64,000 nucleotides of DNA. Origin: Corynebacterium pseudokroppenstedtii (GTDB lineage: Bacteria; Actinomycetota; Actinomycetes; Mycobacteriales; Mycobacteriaceae). Below, piece by piece: positions 34,566 to 42,746 of this stretch; position 1 is the stretch's first letter, and each line of letters begins with the position of its first letter. A program made the translations under genes and the position numbers. The notes beneath the pieces are model-generated. The model was not told the origin of the DNA and did not search any database. It saw only the letters and a list, made by a program, of their open reading frames with translations. The DNA is taken from positions 620,001 through 684,000 of the forward strand of contig NZ_JAEUWU010000001.1 in NCBI RefSeq assembly GCF_019754945.1, written 5' to 3'.

Positions 34566-35948
34566 GTGACTTCTGCTACCCGAGCGCCGGGTTCCACTAC
34601 CGTCTCCCCTGGTACAGTCTCCCCAATGACAGACCCGTCGATGCGTCGGAAAATTATCGTCGCATCCATGGTGGGAACAACAATCGAGTTTTATGATTTC
34701 TATGTTTACGCCACAGCTGCGGTAGCTGTTTTCCCCTATTTATTCTTTCCAGATAATGACGACCCGACCGTTAAACTTTTCGCATCCTTTGCGACGTTCG
34801 GGCTCGCTTTTCTCGGTCGGCCACTGGGCTCCGTCGTCTTTGGGCATTTCGGCGACCGAATCGGCCGCAAAGCAACGCTAGTCGCCTCGTTACTCACCAT
34901 GGGTATAGCGACATTTATCATTGGTTTATTACCGACGTATGGGACCATCGGCTTATTCGCGCCTGCACTTTTAGCACTCATGAGGTTCAGCCAGGGGCTC
35001 GGCCTCGGCGGAGAATGGTCGGGGGCAGCACTTCTGGCCACAGAAACCGCGTCAAAAGATAAAAGAGCGTGGGCTGCGATGTGGCCGCAATTGGGAGCAC
35101 CGATTGGTTTCCTGGTGGCCAACGGATCCTTCCTCATCCTCGCAACCACATTGGGTTACACCATCGGTGACACGTCTGGCGCATTCATGTCGTGGGGATG
35201 GCGTATTCCGTTCCTCTTCTCTTCAGTCATGGTCATCATCGGGCTATGGGTTCGCTTCTCATTAGAAGAAACCCCCGTCTTCAAGAAAGCCGTTGAATCC
35301 GGCAAGCGGGTCGACGCACCACTCGCGGAAGTCTTCAAGACGTCATGGGTCCAAATCATCCAAGGCACCTTAGTTATGGTGTCCTGCTACACACTCTTCT
35401 ACCTCATTACGACGTGGATTTTGTCGTACGGCATTGGAAAACCCGAGGATTCAGCTGGGCTGGGAATTCCTTACGAAGAATTCCTTGTTCTACAGCTCAT
35501 CTCAGTATTGATGTTTATGGGAACCATTCCATTTGCAGCCCTGGGCGCCGATAAACGGGGCCGTCGGAAATCGCTACTCACGTCATCGATCGCCATGCTC
35601 ATTTTCGCGGCTCTGTTCCCCGTGTTACTGAATTCCGAGTCAGCGAACAAAATGACGGTACTGATCTTCCTCATCGTGGGAATGGGCGTGATGGGGTGCA
35701 TTTTCAGCCCCATGTCCGCAGTTCTGCCGGAACTCTTCCCCACTAACGTCCGCTACACCGGCTCGGGAATCGCGTACAATCTTGCATCGATTCTGGGAGC
35801 TGCCATCGCACCCTTCATCGCGACATGGCTGGTCACACGGTTCAGTGTTGACATGGTCGGTGTATACCTCGCTGTCACCACCGTGATATCCATGATTGCG
35901 ATTTGGGTGATCCCAGAAACCAAGCACAAAGACATGAGCGAAACGTAG
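34566..35948 (+). CDS. MHS-family major facilitator transporter (ShiA/ProP-like)
   Basis: A 460-residue, 12-helix transporter. GHFGDRIGRKATLVASL is the loop 2-3 MFS motif, and TTIEFYDFYVYATAAVAVFP and FSQGLGLGGEWSGAALL are characteristic of the metabolite:H+ symporter subfamily that includes ShiA, ProP and KgtP. It takes up a small organic acid or osmolyte with protons; the substrate is not determined. The start is GTG 34566 after AAGGA. The second half of the gap to trkH (34304-34565) has no recognisable gene. Confidence 0.88.
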   Translation: MTSATRAPGSTTVSPGTVSPMTDPSMRRKIIVASMVGTTIEFYDFYVYATAAVAVFPYLFFPDNDDPTVKLFASFATFGLAFLGRPLGSVVFGHFGDRIGRKATLVASLLTMGIATFIIGLLPTYGTIGLFAPALLALMRFSQGLGLGGEWSGAALLATETASKDKRAWAAMWPQLGAPIGFLVANGSFLILATTLGYTIGDTSGAFMSWGWRIPFLFSSVMVIIGLWVRFSLEETPVFKKAVESGKRVDAPLAEVFKTSWVQIIQGTLVMVSCYTLFYLITTWILSYGIGKPEDSAGLGIPYEEFLVLQLISVLMFMGTIPFAALGADKRGRRKSLLTSSIAMLIFAALFPVLLNSESANKMTVLIFLIVGMGVMGCIFSPMSAVLPELFPTNVRYTGSGIAYNLASILGAAIAPFIATWLVTRFSVDMVGVYLAVTTVISMIAIWVIPETKHKDMSET

Positions 35949-35992
35949 TGAAACATAGTGGGACATAAAGTGACGTAGAGGGACGTAGTCCA
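35943..35992 (+). repeat. Degenerate 10-bp periodic repeat at the MHS transporter 3' end
   Basis: Five copies of AC(G/A)TA begin exactly 10 bases apart at 35943, 35953, 35963, 35973 and 35983. The first lies in the last codons of the transporter gene; the others follow the stop. Confidence 0.75.
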
Positions 35993-36005
35993 ACGGCCTC
36001 TACGT
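35973..36005 (+). terminator. Candidate terminator after the MHS transporter gene
   Basis: ACGTAGAGG (35973-35981) pairs with CCTCTACGT (35997-36005), followed by TTCGTTCTCC. The stem is nine pairs, but the T-run is interrupted. Confidence 0.5.
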
Positions 36006-36155
36006 TTCGTTCTCCCCCACTCTCCTATTCCTGGTGACGCGACGGTCTGTTTTACAATCGGTACACGGCTTTTCAGCCGGAGCCAGTGTGACTCGTCGAT
36101 CATGTGGCCGACGTGCTGGCACGGATCAGTTCCCTGCGACAACGAGGACAAGGAT

Positions 36156-36692
36156 ATGACGGCGTCAACAAACTCATCAGACAAAAACAAGGGCCCAGTT
36201 ATCGACGGAGCAACCGAAGGCGACCGCGAGGAGCTGACATACGAAAAGTTCGGTTGCGCCATGCGTGAGCTCGCTCAAACGGTCATTGATGACTACGAGC
36301 CTGACCTCATCTTGTCCATCGCGCGCGGTGGTCTCCTGATCGGTGGCGCGCTGGGATACGCCATGGGGATTAAGAACGTATCCGTCATCAACGTCGAGTT
36401 TTATACCGGCATCAATGAGCGTCTTGAAACGCCCATCATGCTGCCACCCACTCCGGACGCGGTAGATCTCACGGGAATGAAAGTCCTCATTGCCGACGAC
36501 GTCGCCGATACTGGAAAAACACTGGAGCTCGTGCAGGAATTCTGCAAAGAAACGGTCAAAGAGTCCCGCACCGCGGTTATTTACGAAAAGCCTCAGTCCG
36601 TCATTAAATCTGACTACGTATGGAAATACACAGATAAGTGGATTAATTTCCCGTGGTCGACTCTGCCCCCGGTTAAGCCCACTAACAAGTAA
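36156..36692 (+). CDS. Purine-type phosphoribosyltransferase
   Basis: A 178-residue PRTase. VLIADDVADTGKTLELV is the PRPP-binding motif, and ILSIARGGLLIGGALGY supplies the PPi loop. This resembles xanthine-guanine or hypoxanthine phosphoribosyltransferases, but the hood region is divergent so the base is uncertain. I start it at ATG 36156 after GAGGA/AAGGA rather than at the in-frame GTG 36102. It stands alone, with the DedA gene beginning about 150 bases later. Confidence 0.85.
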   Translation: MTASTNSSDKNKGPVIDGATEGDREELTYEKFGCAMRELAQTVIDDYEPDLILSIARGGLLIGGALGYAMGIKNVSVINVEFYTGINERLETPIMLPPTPDAVDLTGMKVLIADDVADTGKTLELVQEFCKETVKESRTAVIYEKPQSVIKSDYVWKYTDKWINFPWSTLPPVKPTNK

Positions 36693-36845
36693 TCCTTGCC
36701 CCATGAGCAACGGGATGCTCGCCGTAGCAGCTCCACTGCGCGTCGCAGGCAACATGGAGTAGCCTAGAGCGCTTGAGAGCAAGACTAATGGCGGGGCTCC
36801 CGTCGACGACTACACGATCTGAGTTGATTGGGGTGTGAGCGAAGC

Positions 36846-37613
36846 ATGTTCGACGTCAATATGCTGATCAATGCTTTCGGCTTCATTGGCGTCCTCGCCA
36901 TCATCTTCATGGAAACCGGCATGCTCATTGGCTTCATCTTCCCCGGTGATACTCTGCTGTTCACCGCGGGTATTTTGGCAGCCCAGCCTCACCCCTTCGC
37001 GCACGTGTGGCAACTCATGCTCACCGTTCCCCTCGCCGCAATCGCAGGCGACCAGGTCGGCTTCTTGTTTGGGCGCAAGGTTGGCCCACGAATTCTCGAA
37101 TCCAGAGCGATGACCTGGATGGGGCCCCGAGCTCTTGATCGCACCCATCATTTCTTTGATCGATTCGGCGCTCCCACCGTGATGCTCGCGCGTTTCATCG
37201 GCGTGGTGCGCACTCTGACACCCGTCGTTGCGGGCGTTTCTGGCATGAAACACCGAACGTTCACTCTCTGGTCCGTCATCGGTAGCACGGTATGGGGCGC
37301 AGGAGTGATCGCAATTGGGTACTGGTTAGGGGGTATTCCTCTAATCGACAAATACGTTCACTGGTTTATTGTCCTTGGACTGTTGTCCGTCGTCATACCG
37401 GCTTTGGTCAAGGCCACCCAACTCGCGTGGAGGAAGCACCGCAGTAATCGGGATCAGACCGATCAGAATGCCCAAGGCACCCAGGACGCTAAGGAAGACT
37501 CCGCAGACGTTGCGTCGGAATTCGTTGCCGAGCCTTCCAACGCCTCTTCCTCTACTCGCTCTTCTTCGGCTTTAGAAGAACAAACTGAGCGACATCCAAT
37601 TCACCGCGCATAA
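36846..37613 (+). CDS. DedA-family membrane protein
   Basis: A 255-residue membrane protein with FMETGMLIGFIFPGDTLLFTAG and FDRFGAPTVMLARFIGVVRTLTPVVAGV, the two DedA/SNARE-associated blocks with the conserved Phe-x-Arg-x-x-Gly-x-x-Arg. Members act in lipid scrambling, such as recycling of undecaprenyl phosphate, and in membrane potential maintenance. A polar tail of about 70 residues follows. I prefer ATG 36846 over TTG 36828. Its 3' end overlaps the convergent CFA-like gene by 62 bases. Confidence 0.88.
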   Translation: MFDVNMLINAFGFIGVLAIIFMETGMLIGFIFPGDTLLFTAGILAAQPHPFAHVWQLMLTVPLAAIAGDQVGFLFGRKVGPRILESRAMTWMGPRALDRTHHFFDRFGAPTVMLARFIGVVRTLTPVVAGVSGMKHRTFTLWSVIGSTVWGAGVIAIGYWLGGIPLIDKYVHWFIVLGLLSVVIPALVKATQLAWRKHRSNRDQTDQNAQGTQDAKEDSADVASEFVAEPSNASSSTRSSSALEEQTERHPIHRA

Positions 37614-39024
37614 ACAAGGCTTCTTGCAGCGCTAAGACATAGAACCACAAACGTCGGTAAACACGATCAAAACCAGCAGCTGCTGCAGCATCGCGATTAA
37701 TTGCGAATTCACGTCGCCATAGGGGCAGCGTGACACGCAAATGATCGCCGCAATGAACTTCCGCCCGTTCCACCAGATCGGTATACCGCATTAACGCATC
37801 ACGGACGTTTTCCACCGTCGGATATTCCAACGCTGGCCACACATAGCCCCGCATGATCCCAAGAGCTTGGAGAGAGTTCTCCGACAGACCAGTGTTAATA
37901 ACGCTCTGTATGCACGCCCGACCACCGGGGGACAGCATCCGACCGATTGCTCGCAAAAACGGGCGCAAGCCTCCTATTCCCATCGTTTCCATGCGTTCAA
38001 CCGACATGATGGCGTCATACACACCCGACCATTGCCGCGGGCTCGGTATCGGCCCACTGATGGTTTCCACGTGAACGGCGCCCGCCAGCTTCTCTTCCCG
38101 CACAATGCGCCGTATATCCTCAGCGTAAACGGGGTCCGAGGTGAGAACATCGACGGTGGCGCCTCGTCGAGCAGCAGTCACGGCAAGCGTCGCACTTGAA
38201 GCCGGGAACTCGAGCACCCGCGAGCCAGGTCCGACGCGGCATTCATCCAACATCTGGTTCACGCGTCGGTACTGGGCGGACTCGATATCGTCATATGACA
38301 CTGACTGCGGCGATTCGTACCGTGTCACGTCGACAATGGTGGTTTTGTTTTTCCAATTCAACGTCTCGGTGACCGATGTTCGCGAGCTCGTCGCGAACAG
38401 GGGGCTTCCCCATGTTTTTGAGGGGCCGGTGCACAGTTCGATGAGTTCGAGGGGCAGTTCACCTGCACGGGGTACGCCGGTCACTTTGTTCCGCGACCAT
38501 CGGGACAGCATTTTCCCCCATCCGGCCTCAATGTCGTGGTCGAGCAGCGTTGCTAGTACGTCGGCTAGAGGTATCGCGTCCCATTCTCCCGCGACATATC
38601 CCTCGCCGAGTCCGAGGAAACCGGAGTCGACCATGCGGTTCATGACATTGGGGTCATAGACCGACATCCGCATCGGTTCCGACGAAAATATTGCTTCAGG
38701 GTTGTAGGCAATAGGTGGTTCGGGATCGATGTCTCCAATTCCGATGGGTTCGTCCGGCACAGAAATATCTACGGAGTCGAGGAATTCTTCGAGTCGATCG
38801 TGGACTGCACTAGCTCTCGCCCCCATCATGGGTGCGGAGGGTTCTCGGACGAGGTTAGGCCACGTTGTGGGGTCAATATGCCCTTTGTTTTTCACCTGTG
38901 CGGCTACTCCCTTCCGACTCTTCGTGCCGACGCTGACCCCATTTAGTGCTGGTATATGCGCCTTTTGTCTACTTTCTACCCGCCCTAAAACTACCGCGGA
39001 TAAGGGCTTGGTGGTTTGCACCAC
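37552..39024 (-). CDS. Cyclopropane-fatty-acid-synthase-like protein, degenerate SAM site
   Basis: A protein of up to 490 residues. MVDSGFLGLGEGYVAGEWD (about 131-148) is the N-terminal signature of CFA/mycolate cyclopropane synthases, and the C-terminal 230 residues follow a class I methyltransferase pattern. Motif I, normally xEIGCGWG, reads VLEFPASSA (about 270-278). The HYDxxNDFY segment expected before it is not recognisable. So SAM binding and catalysis are doubtful, or the enzyme has changed function. The start is uncertain: GTG 39024 and GTG 38895 (after GGGAG) are both possible, and the first 60 residues are basic and unconserved in appearance. It is divergent from ndh. Confidence 0.75.
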   Translation of the reverse strand: MVQTTKPLSAVVLGRVESRQKAHIPALNGVSVGTKSRKGVAAQVKNKGHIDPTTWPNLVREPSAPMMGARASAVHDRLEEFLDSVDISVPDEPIGIGDIDPEPPIAYNPEAIFSSEPMRMSVYDPNVMNRMVDSGFLGLGEGYVAGEWDAIPLADVLATLLDHDIEAGWGKMLSRWSRNKVTGVPRAGELPLELIELCTGPSKTWGSPLFATSSRTSVTETLNWKNKTTIVDVTRYESPQSVSYDDIESAQYRRVNQMLDECRVGPGSRVLEFPASSATLAVTAARRGATVDVLTSDPVYAEDIRRIVREEKLAGAVHVETISGPIPSPRQWSGVYDAIMSVERMETMGIGGLRPFLRAIGRMLSPGGRACIQSVINTGLSENSLQALGIMRGYVWPALEYPTVENVRDALMRYTDLVERAEVHCGDHLRVTLPLWRREFAINRDAAAAAGFDRVYRRLWFYVLALQEALFMRGELDVAQFVLLKPKKSE

Positions 39025-39066
39025 GCCACACGTCCCCGCGGGCCGTCATGAGTTACTAAGTAACCA

Positions 39067-39223
39067 TTGACTAGCTTCGCGAATGAACCCGGCAATTACC
39101 ACACTTACGCCTGACACTATAGTGTGATTGGTTACATACTGTGTGATCCGACATACACTGATGTGTGGCGACACTTTTCGTGATCCCCTGACCAAGCACG
39201 ATATATCCCACCGAAGGAGACCT
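39067..39223 (+). promoter_or_regulatory. ndh upstream region with dense palindromes
   Basis: The region contains TTGACT at 39067, the perfect palindrome ACACTATAGTGT at 39114-39125, and TGTGATCCGACATACA at 39142-39157. The last resembles a degenerate CRP/GlxR box (TGTGA-N6-TCACA) with three of five right-arm bases. It probably holds the promoters of ndh and of the divergent CFA-like gene. Confidence 0.4.
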
Positions 39224-40660
39224 ATGCCCTCCGAAACAACGAACCACAACACCCCCGCTTCCCACGATTCTCAACACCGCGTCGTTATCATCGGCGCCGG
39301 GTTCGGCGGGATTTTCGCGGCGAAGCGACTTGCCAACGAAAATGTCGACGTCACAATCATTGACCGAAACAATACCCACGTCTTCCAACCACTGCTGTAT
39401 CAAGTGGCAACCGGCATTCTCTCCCCAGGTGAAATCGCTTCGTCGATTCGGCAAATATTCCATGCCGATCCCAACATTCATGTTGCTCGAGGCGAAGTCC
39501 AGGATGTCGACGCAGAAGCGAAGACCGTCACAGCGTCGCAAGATGGTCACGAGTTAGTATTTCCTTACGATTCTTTAATTGTGGCGGCGGGCGCAGGCCA
39601 GTCCTACTTCGGCAACGACCAATTCGCGAAGTACGCACCGGGGATGAAGAGCATCGACGATGCCCTTGAGATCCGTTCCCGCATTATTAGCGCATTCGAA
39701 CGTGCCGAGATGACGACCGATCAGCGTGAGCGCGATCGCCTTCTCACCTTCGCCATTGTCGGCGCAGGTCCCACCGGTGTGGAGCTAGCCGGGCAGGTTG
39801 CCGAGATGGCGAACCGGACTCTGACGGGAGAATACTCCAACTTCGACCCTGCGGACGCGCGCATCATCCTCATTGACGGAGCACCTCAAGTACTTCCGCC
39901 GTTTGGCAAACGATTGGGTAGAAAAGCCGCTAATCAGCTACGGCGTATGGGAGTCGAAATTATTCTCGGCTCAATAGTGACGGACGTCAATAAGCGCGGT
40001 CTGACGTACAAGAATCTCGAGTCAGGCGAAGAGACAACCATCGAGGCCTCATGCAAGATTTGGTCTGCCGGCGTGGCAGCCTCTCCCCTGGGTGCCATCA
40101 TCGCAAAACAAAGTGGTGTCGACGTTGACCGCGCCGGGCGTGTACCCGTCAATGCTGACCTCACCGTGGGCAATCATCGTGATATCTTCGTCGTCGGCGA
40201 CATGATGTCACTCGATAAGCTTCCCGGTGTCGCCCAGGTGGCTATCCAGGGGGGCAAGTATGCTGCCGAACAGATCGCCCAAGAAACACGGGGACGGTCG
40301 TACGAGGAGCGCCCTGACTTCGAGTACTTTGATAAGGGCTCCATGGCCACAGTCTCCCGGTTCCAGGCAGTCGTTAAACTGGATAAAGTTGAGTTCGCTG
40401 GATTCTTTGGGTGGGTCACGTGGCTGCTGGTTCACCTGGCCTTCATTGTGGGCTTCCGCAACAGGCTAGTATCGATGGTCAGCTGGGGACTCAATTCCAT
40501 CTCCCCCAAACGGTGGCACTTGGACACCACGCAACAGCAGCTGTATGCACGCAACGGGCTCGACAAACTAGCGGTCGAATCCCCCAAGGCTGCAGAGGTC
40601 CGGGAGACCCGGAAACTGGGTACCCCTAACCCTGCTGAGAAGTGGAAGACTGCGGAATAA
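39224..40660 (+). CDS. ndh: Type II NADH dehydrogenase
   Basis: A 478-residue single-subunit flavoprotein that oxidises NADH and reduces menaquinone without pumping protons. VVIIGAGFGGIFAAKRL binds FAD, and FAIVGAGPTGVELAGQVAEM binds NADH. The C-terminal membrane-associated part contains WVTWLLVHLAFIVGFRNR. The ATG at 39224 follows a strong AAGGAG, so I reject the upstream TTG at 39128. Its 3' end overlaps the convergent thioesterase gene by 35 bases. It is the expected main NADH entry point in corynebacteria, which lack complex I. Confidence 0.96.
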   Translation: MPSETTNHNTPASHDSQHRVVIIGAGFGGIFAAKRLANENVDVTIIDRNNTHVFQPLLYQVATGILSPGEIASSIRQIFHADPNIHVARGEVQDVDAEAKTVTASQDGHELVFPYDSLIVAAGAGQSYFGNDQFAKYAPGMKSIDDALEIRSRIISAFERAEMTTDQRERDRLLTFAIVGAGPTGVELAGQVAEMANRTLTGEYSNFDPADARIILIDGAPQVLPPFGKRLGRKAANQLRRMGVEIILGSIVTDVNKRGLTYKNLESGEETTIEASCKIWSAGVAASPLGAIIAKQSGVDVDRAGRVPVNADLTVGNHRDIFVVGDMMSLDKLPGVAQVAIQGGKYAAEQIAQETRGRSYEERPDFEYFDKGSMATVSRFQAVVKLDKVEFAGFFGWVTWLLVHLAFIVGFRNRLVSMVSWGLNSISPKRWHLDTTQQQLYARNGLDKLAVESPKAAEVRETRKLGTPNPAEKWKTAE

Positions 40661-41147
40661 CCGACGTTCGAAGGTTTGTCCGAGCAACAAGCTTCTCAGT
40701 GCGTTCATTCGCGATAAGGACTTCCCATACCTGGAAAGTTCGGCCAAGGTTCACCGGCCTGGCGATCGCGCGCAAGATATCCCCTGGGCGCGACGGGCGA
40801 AAGAAATCTGTGTTGTTATTTACTCCCATCACAGTTGCCTGTCCCCCAGCGGCGATAAATCCCGCGATAGACGCAATAGACTCACCAATCGCGCAGTACA
40901 CGCCACCATTCGTCACACCCCATGGCTGAACGTGGCGCTGATCGATCACGATCCTGCCCTCAACCCTTTCGGGACCCACCGCAGTAAAGGTCATGCCCAG
41001 GGTTTGGTCTAAACCGTGCGGAAGAGCAGAGCCCGATCCTGCTTCAGGAGTTTCCTCTCCGTACACGGCACCGCCATTGAGCTCAGCTAATTCCTCATCA
41101 GTTAGTTGACGCTGCGTGGAAATTCCGAATTTTTCGACAAAACTCAT
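40626..41147 (-). CDS. PaaI-type hotdog thioesterase
   Basis: A 173-residue hotdog-fold protein. VQPWGVTNGGVYCAIGESIASI is the conserved helix region of PaaI/YbgC-like acyl-CoA thioesterases, followed by TDFFRPSRPGDILRAIARPV. The substrate is unknown; menaquinone-pathway DHNA-CoA or phenylacetyl-CoA hydrolases are related. It starts at ATG 41147 without a ribosome-binding site, with TACGAT eight bases upstream. It is divergent from gnd across 67 bp. Confidence 0.85.
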   Translation of the reverse strand: MSFVEKFGISTQRQLTDEELAELNGGAVYGEETPEAGSGSALPHGLDQTLGMTFTAVGPERVEGRIVIDQRHVQPWGVTNGGVYCAIGESIASIAGFIAAGGQATVMGVNNNTDFFRPSRPGDILRAIARPVNLGRTFQVWEVLIANERTEKLVARTNLRTSVIPQSSTSQQG

Positions 41148-41155
41148 AGATCACC

Positions 41156-41161
41156 ATCGTA
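41156..41161 (-). promoter_or_regulatory. Candidate -10 for a leaderless thioesterase transcript
   Basis: On the minus strand TACGAT ends eight bases before the thioesterase ATG. A TAnnnT hexamer at this distance puts the transcript start at the start codon. Confidence 0.35.
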
Positions 41162-41200
41162 CTGATATATGCACTGTCAGACGTCGAAAATAGAACACGC

Positions 41201-41206
41201 TAGACT
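41201..41206 (+). promoter_or_regulatory. Candidate -10 for a leaderless gnd transcript
   Basis: TAGACT ends eight bases before the gnd ATG. AGGGG in between is only three bases from the ATG, too close to act as a ribosome-binding site. Confidence 0.45.
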
Positions 41207-41214
41207 CAGGGGTC

Positions 41215-42678
41215 ATGAGTGATACCTCCACAGCACAAGGCAACCTAGCCAATATCGGAGTCGTCGGGCTCGCAGTGATGGGCTCAAATATTGCCCGTAA
41301 TTTTGCATCGCACGGCTACACGGTCGCGGTGTACAACCGTTCTCACGAAAAAACTGACGCGTTTATGTCGGACTTTGGTGACACTGGTTCATTCATTGCG
41401 TCGTCGACGATTGAAGAATTCGTTGCTTCTCTTGAGCGCCCGCGTCGCGCCCTCATCATGGTGAAAGCTGGTGCGGCGACCGATGCCGTCATTTCACAGC
41501 TGGCCGATGCTATGGAGGAAGGCGACATCATTATTGATGGCGGTAACTCTCTCTACACGGATACCATCCGCCGCGAACGGGAAATTGCTGCTCGCGGATT
41601 GCACTTCGTCGGAGCTGGAATTTCCGGTGGCGAAGAAGGCGCTCTCAACGGCCCCTCCATCATGCCTGGTGGCCCAGAAGAGTCATATAAGTCTCTCGGC
41701 CCGTTACTGGAATCTATTGCCGCACAGGTTGACGGCACACCGTGCTGCACACACATCGGTCCTAATGGTGCGGGCCACTTTGTGAAGATGGTCCACAACG
41801 GCATTGAGTATGCCGATATGCAGGTCATTGGCGAGGCCTACCACCTGCTCCGTTACGGCGCGAACATGGAACCAGCAGAGATCGCCGACGTTTTCCGGGA
41901 ATGGAACAAGGGTGATCTGGACTCGTACCTGGTTGAAATCACCGCAGAAGTCCTCTCCCATGTTGATAGTGAAACCGGGAAACCGCTCGTTGACGTCATC
42001 GTTGACAGCGCAGGCCAGAAGGGAACCGGCCGCTGGACAGTAAAAGCTGCCCTTGACCTGGGAATTCCTGTCACAGGTATCGGCGAAGCGGTCTTCGCAC
42101 GCGCGTTGTCTGGCGCTACTGCACAACGCACCGCCACACAGGGGAATCTCCCCAGCGGTTCTCTCCACTCACCCATTTCTGTTGAGGAACGGGAGAGCTT
42201 CATCGAGGATGTGCGACGGGCACTCTACGCATCGAAGATGGTGGCCTATGCCCAAGGTTTCGATGAAATTAAGGCCGGGTCAGCAGAGCACGAATGGAAC
42301 GTCGATCCCCGTGACTTAGCAACGATCTGGCGAGGCGGCTGCATCATTCGCGCGAAATTCCTCAACCGAATTCGCGAAGCGTATGACCAGAACCCGGATC
42401 TCCAGCTCCTCCTCTTGGATCCATACTTCACGGAACAGATGTCCAACCTGGTGGATTCCTGGCGACGCATTGTCGTATCTGCGACGCAAATGGGGCTACC
42501 TATCCCCGTCTTCGCGTCGTCATTGTCATACTATGATTCGCTCCGTGCTGAGCGGCTTCCCGCGACACTCATTCAGGCACAGCGTGATTTCTTCGGCGCC
42601 CACACCTACCGCCGGATCGACAAAGATGGTTCCTTCCACACGCTGTGGTCGGGCGATCGCTCAGAGGTTGAAGCGTAA
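41215..42678 (+). CDS. gnd: 6-phosphogluconate dehydrogenase (decarboxylating)
   Basis: A 487-residue pentose-phosphate enzyme that turns 6-phosphogluconate and NADP+ into ribulose 5-phosphate, CO2 and NADPH. GLAVMGSNIARNFASHGY is the NADP-binding motif. GAGISGGEEGALNGPSIMPG and HFVKMVHNGIEYADMQ hold the substrate residues and the catalytic Lys. The length matches the long, dimeric form. A following gap of 68 bases contains a nested hairpin before the CNNM gene. Confidence 0.97.
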   Translation: MSDTSTAQGNLANIGVVGLAVMGSNIARNFASHGYTVAVYNRSHEKTDAFMSDFGDTGSFIASSTIEEFVASLERPRRALIMVKAGAATDAVISQLADAMEEGDIIIDGGNSLYTDTIRREREIAARGLHFVGAGISGGEEGALNGPSIMPGGPEESYKSLGPLLESIAAQVDGTPCCTHIGPNGAGHFVKMVHNGIEYADMQVIGEAYHLLRYGANMEPAEIADVFREWNKGDLDSYLVEITAEVLSHVDSETGKPLVDVIVDSAGQKGTGRWTVKAALDLGIPVTGIGEAVFARALSGATAQRTATQGNLPSGSLHSPISVEERESFIEDVRRALYASKMVAYAQGFDEIKAGSAEHEWNVDPRDLATIWRGGCIIRAKFLNRIREAYDQNPDLQLLLLDPYFTEQMSNLVDSWRRIVVSATQMGLPIPVFASSLSYYDSLRAERLPATLIQAQRDFFGAHTYRRIDKDGSFHTLWSGDRSEVEA

Positions 42679-42680
42679 CT

Positions 42681-42720
42681 GACGACCGGTCACTCCCCTG
42701 TCGGGATTACTCCCGTCGTC
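42681..42720 (+). terminator. Candidate hairpin after gnd
   Basis: The inner stem CGGGA/TCCCG (42702-42706 and 42711-42715) sits within outer arms GACGAC/GTCGTC (42681-42686 and 42715-42720). No T-run follows, so termination is uncertain. Confidence 0.3.
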
Positions 42721-42746
42721 TGGCGGATCTACACTAGCTACCAACT

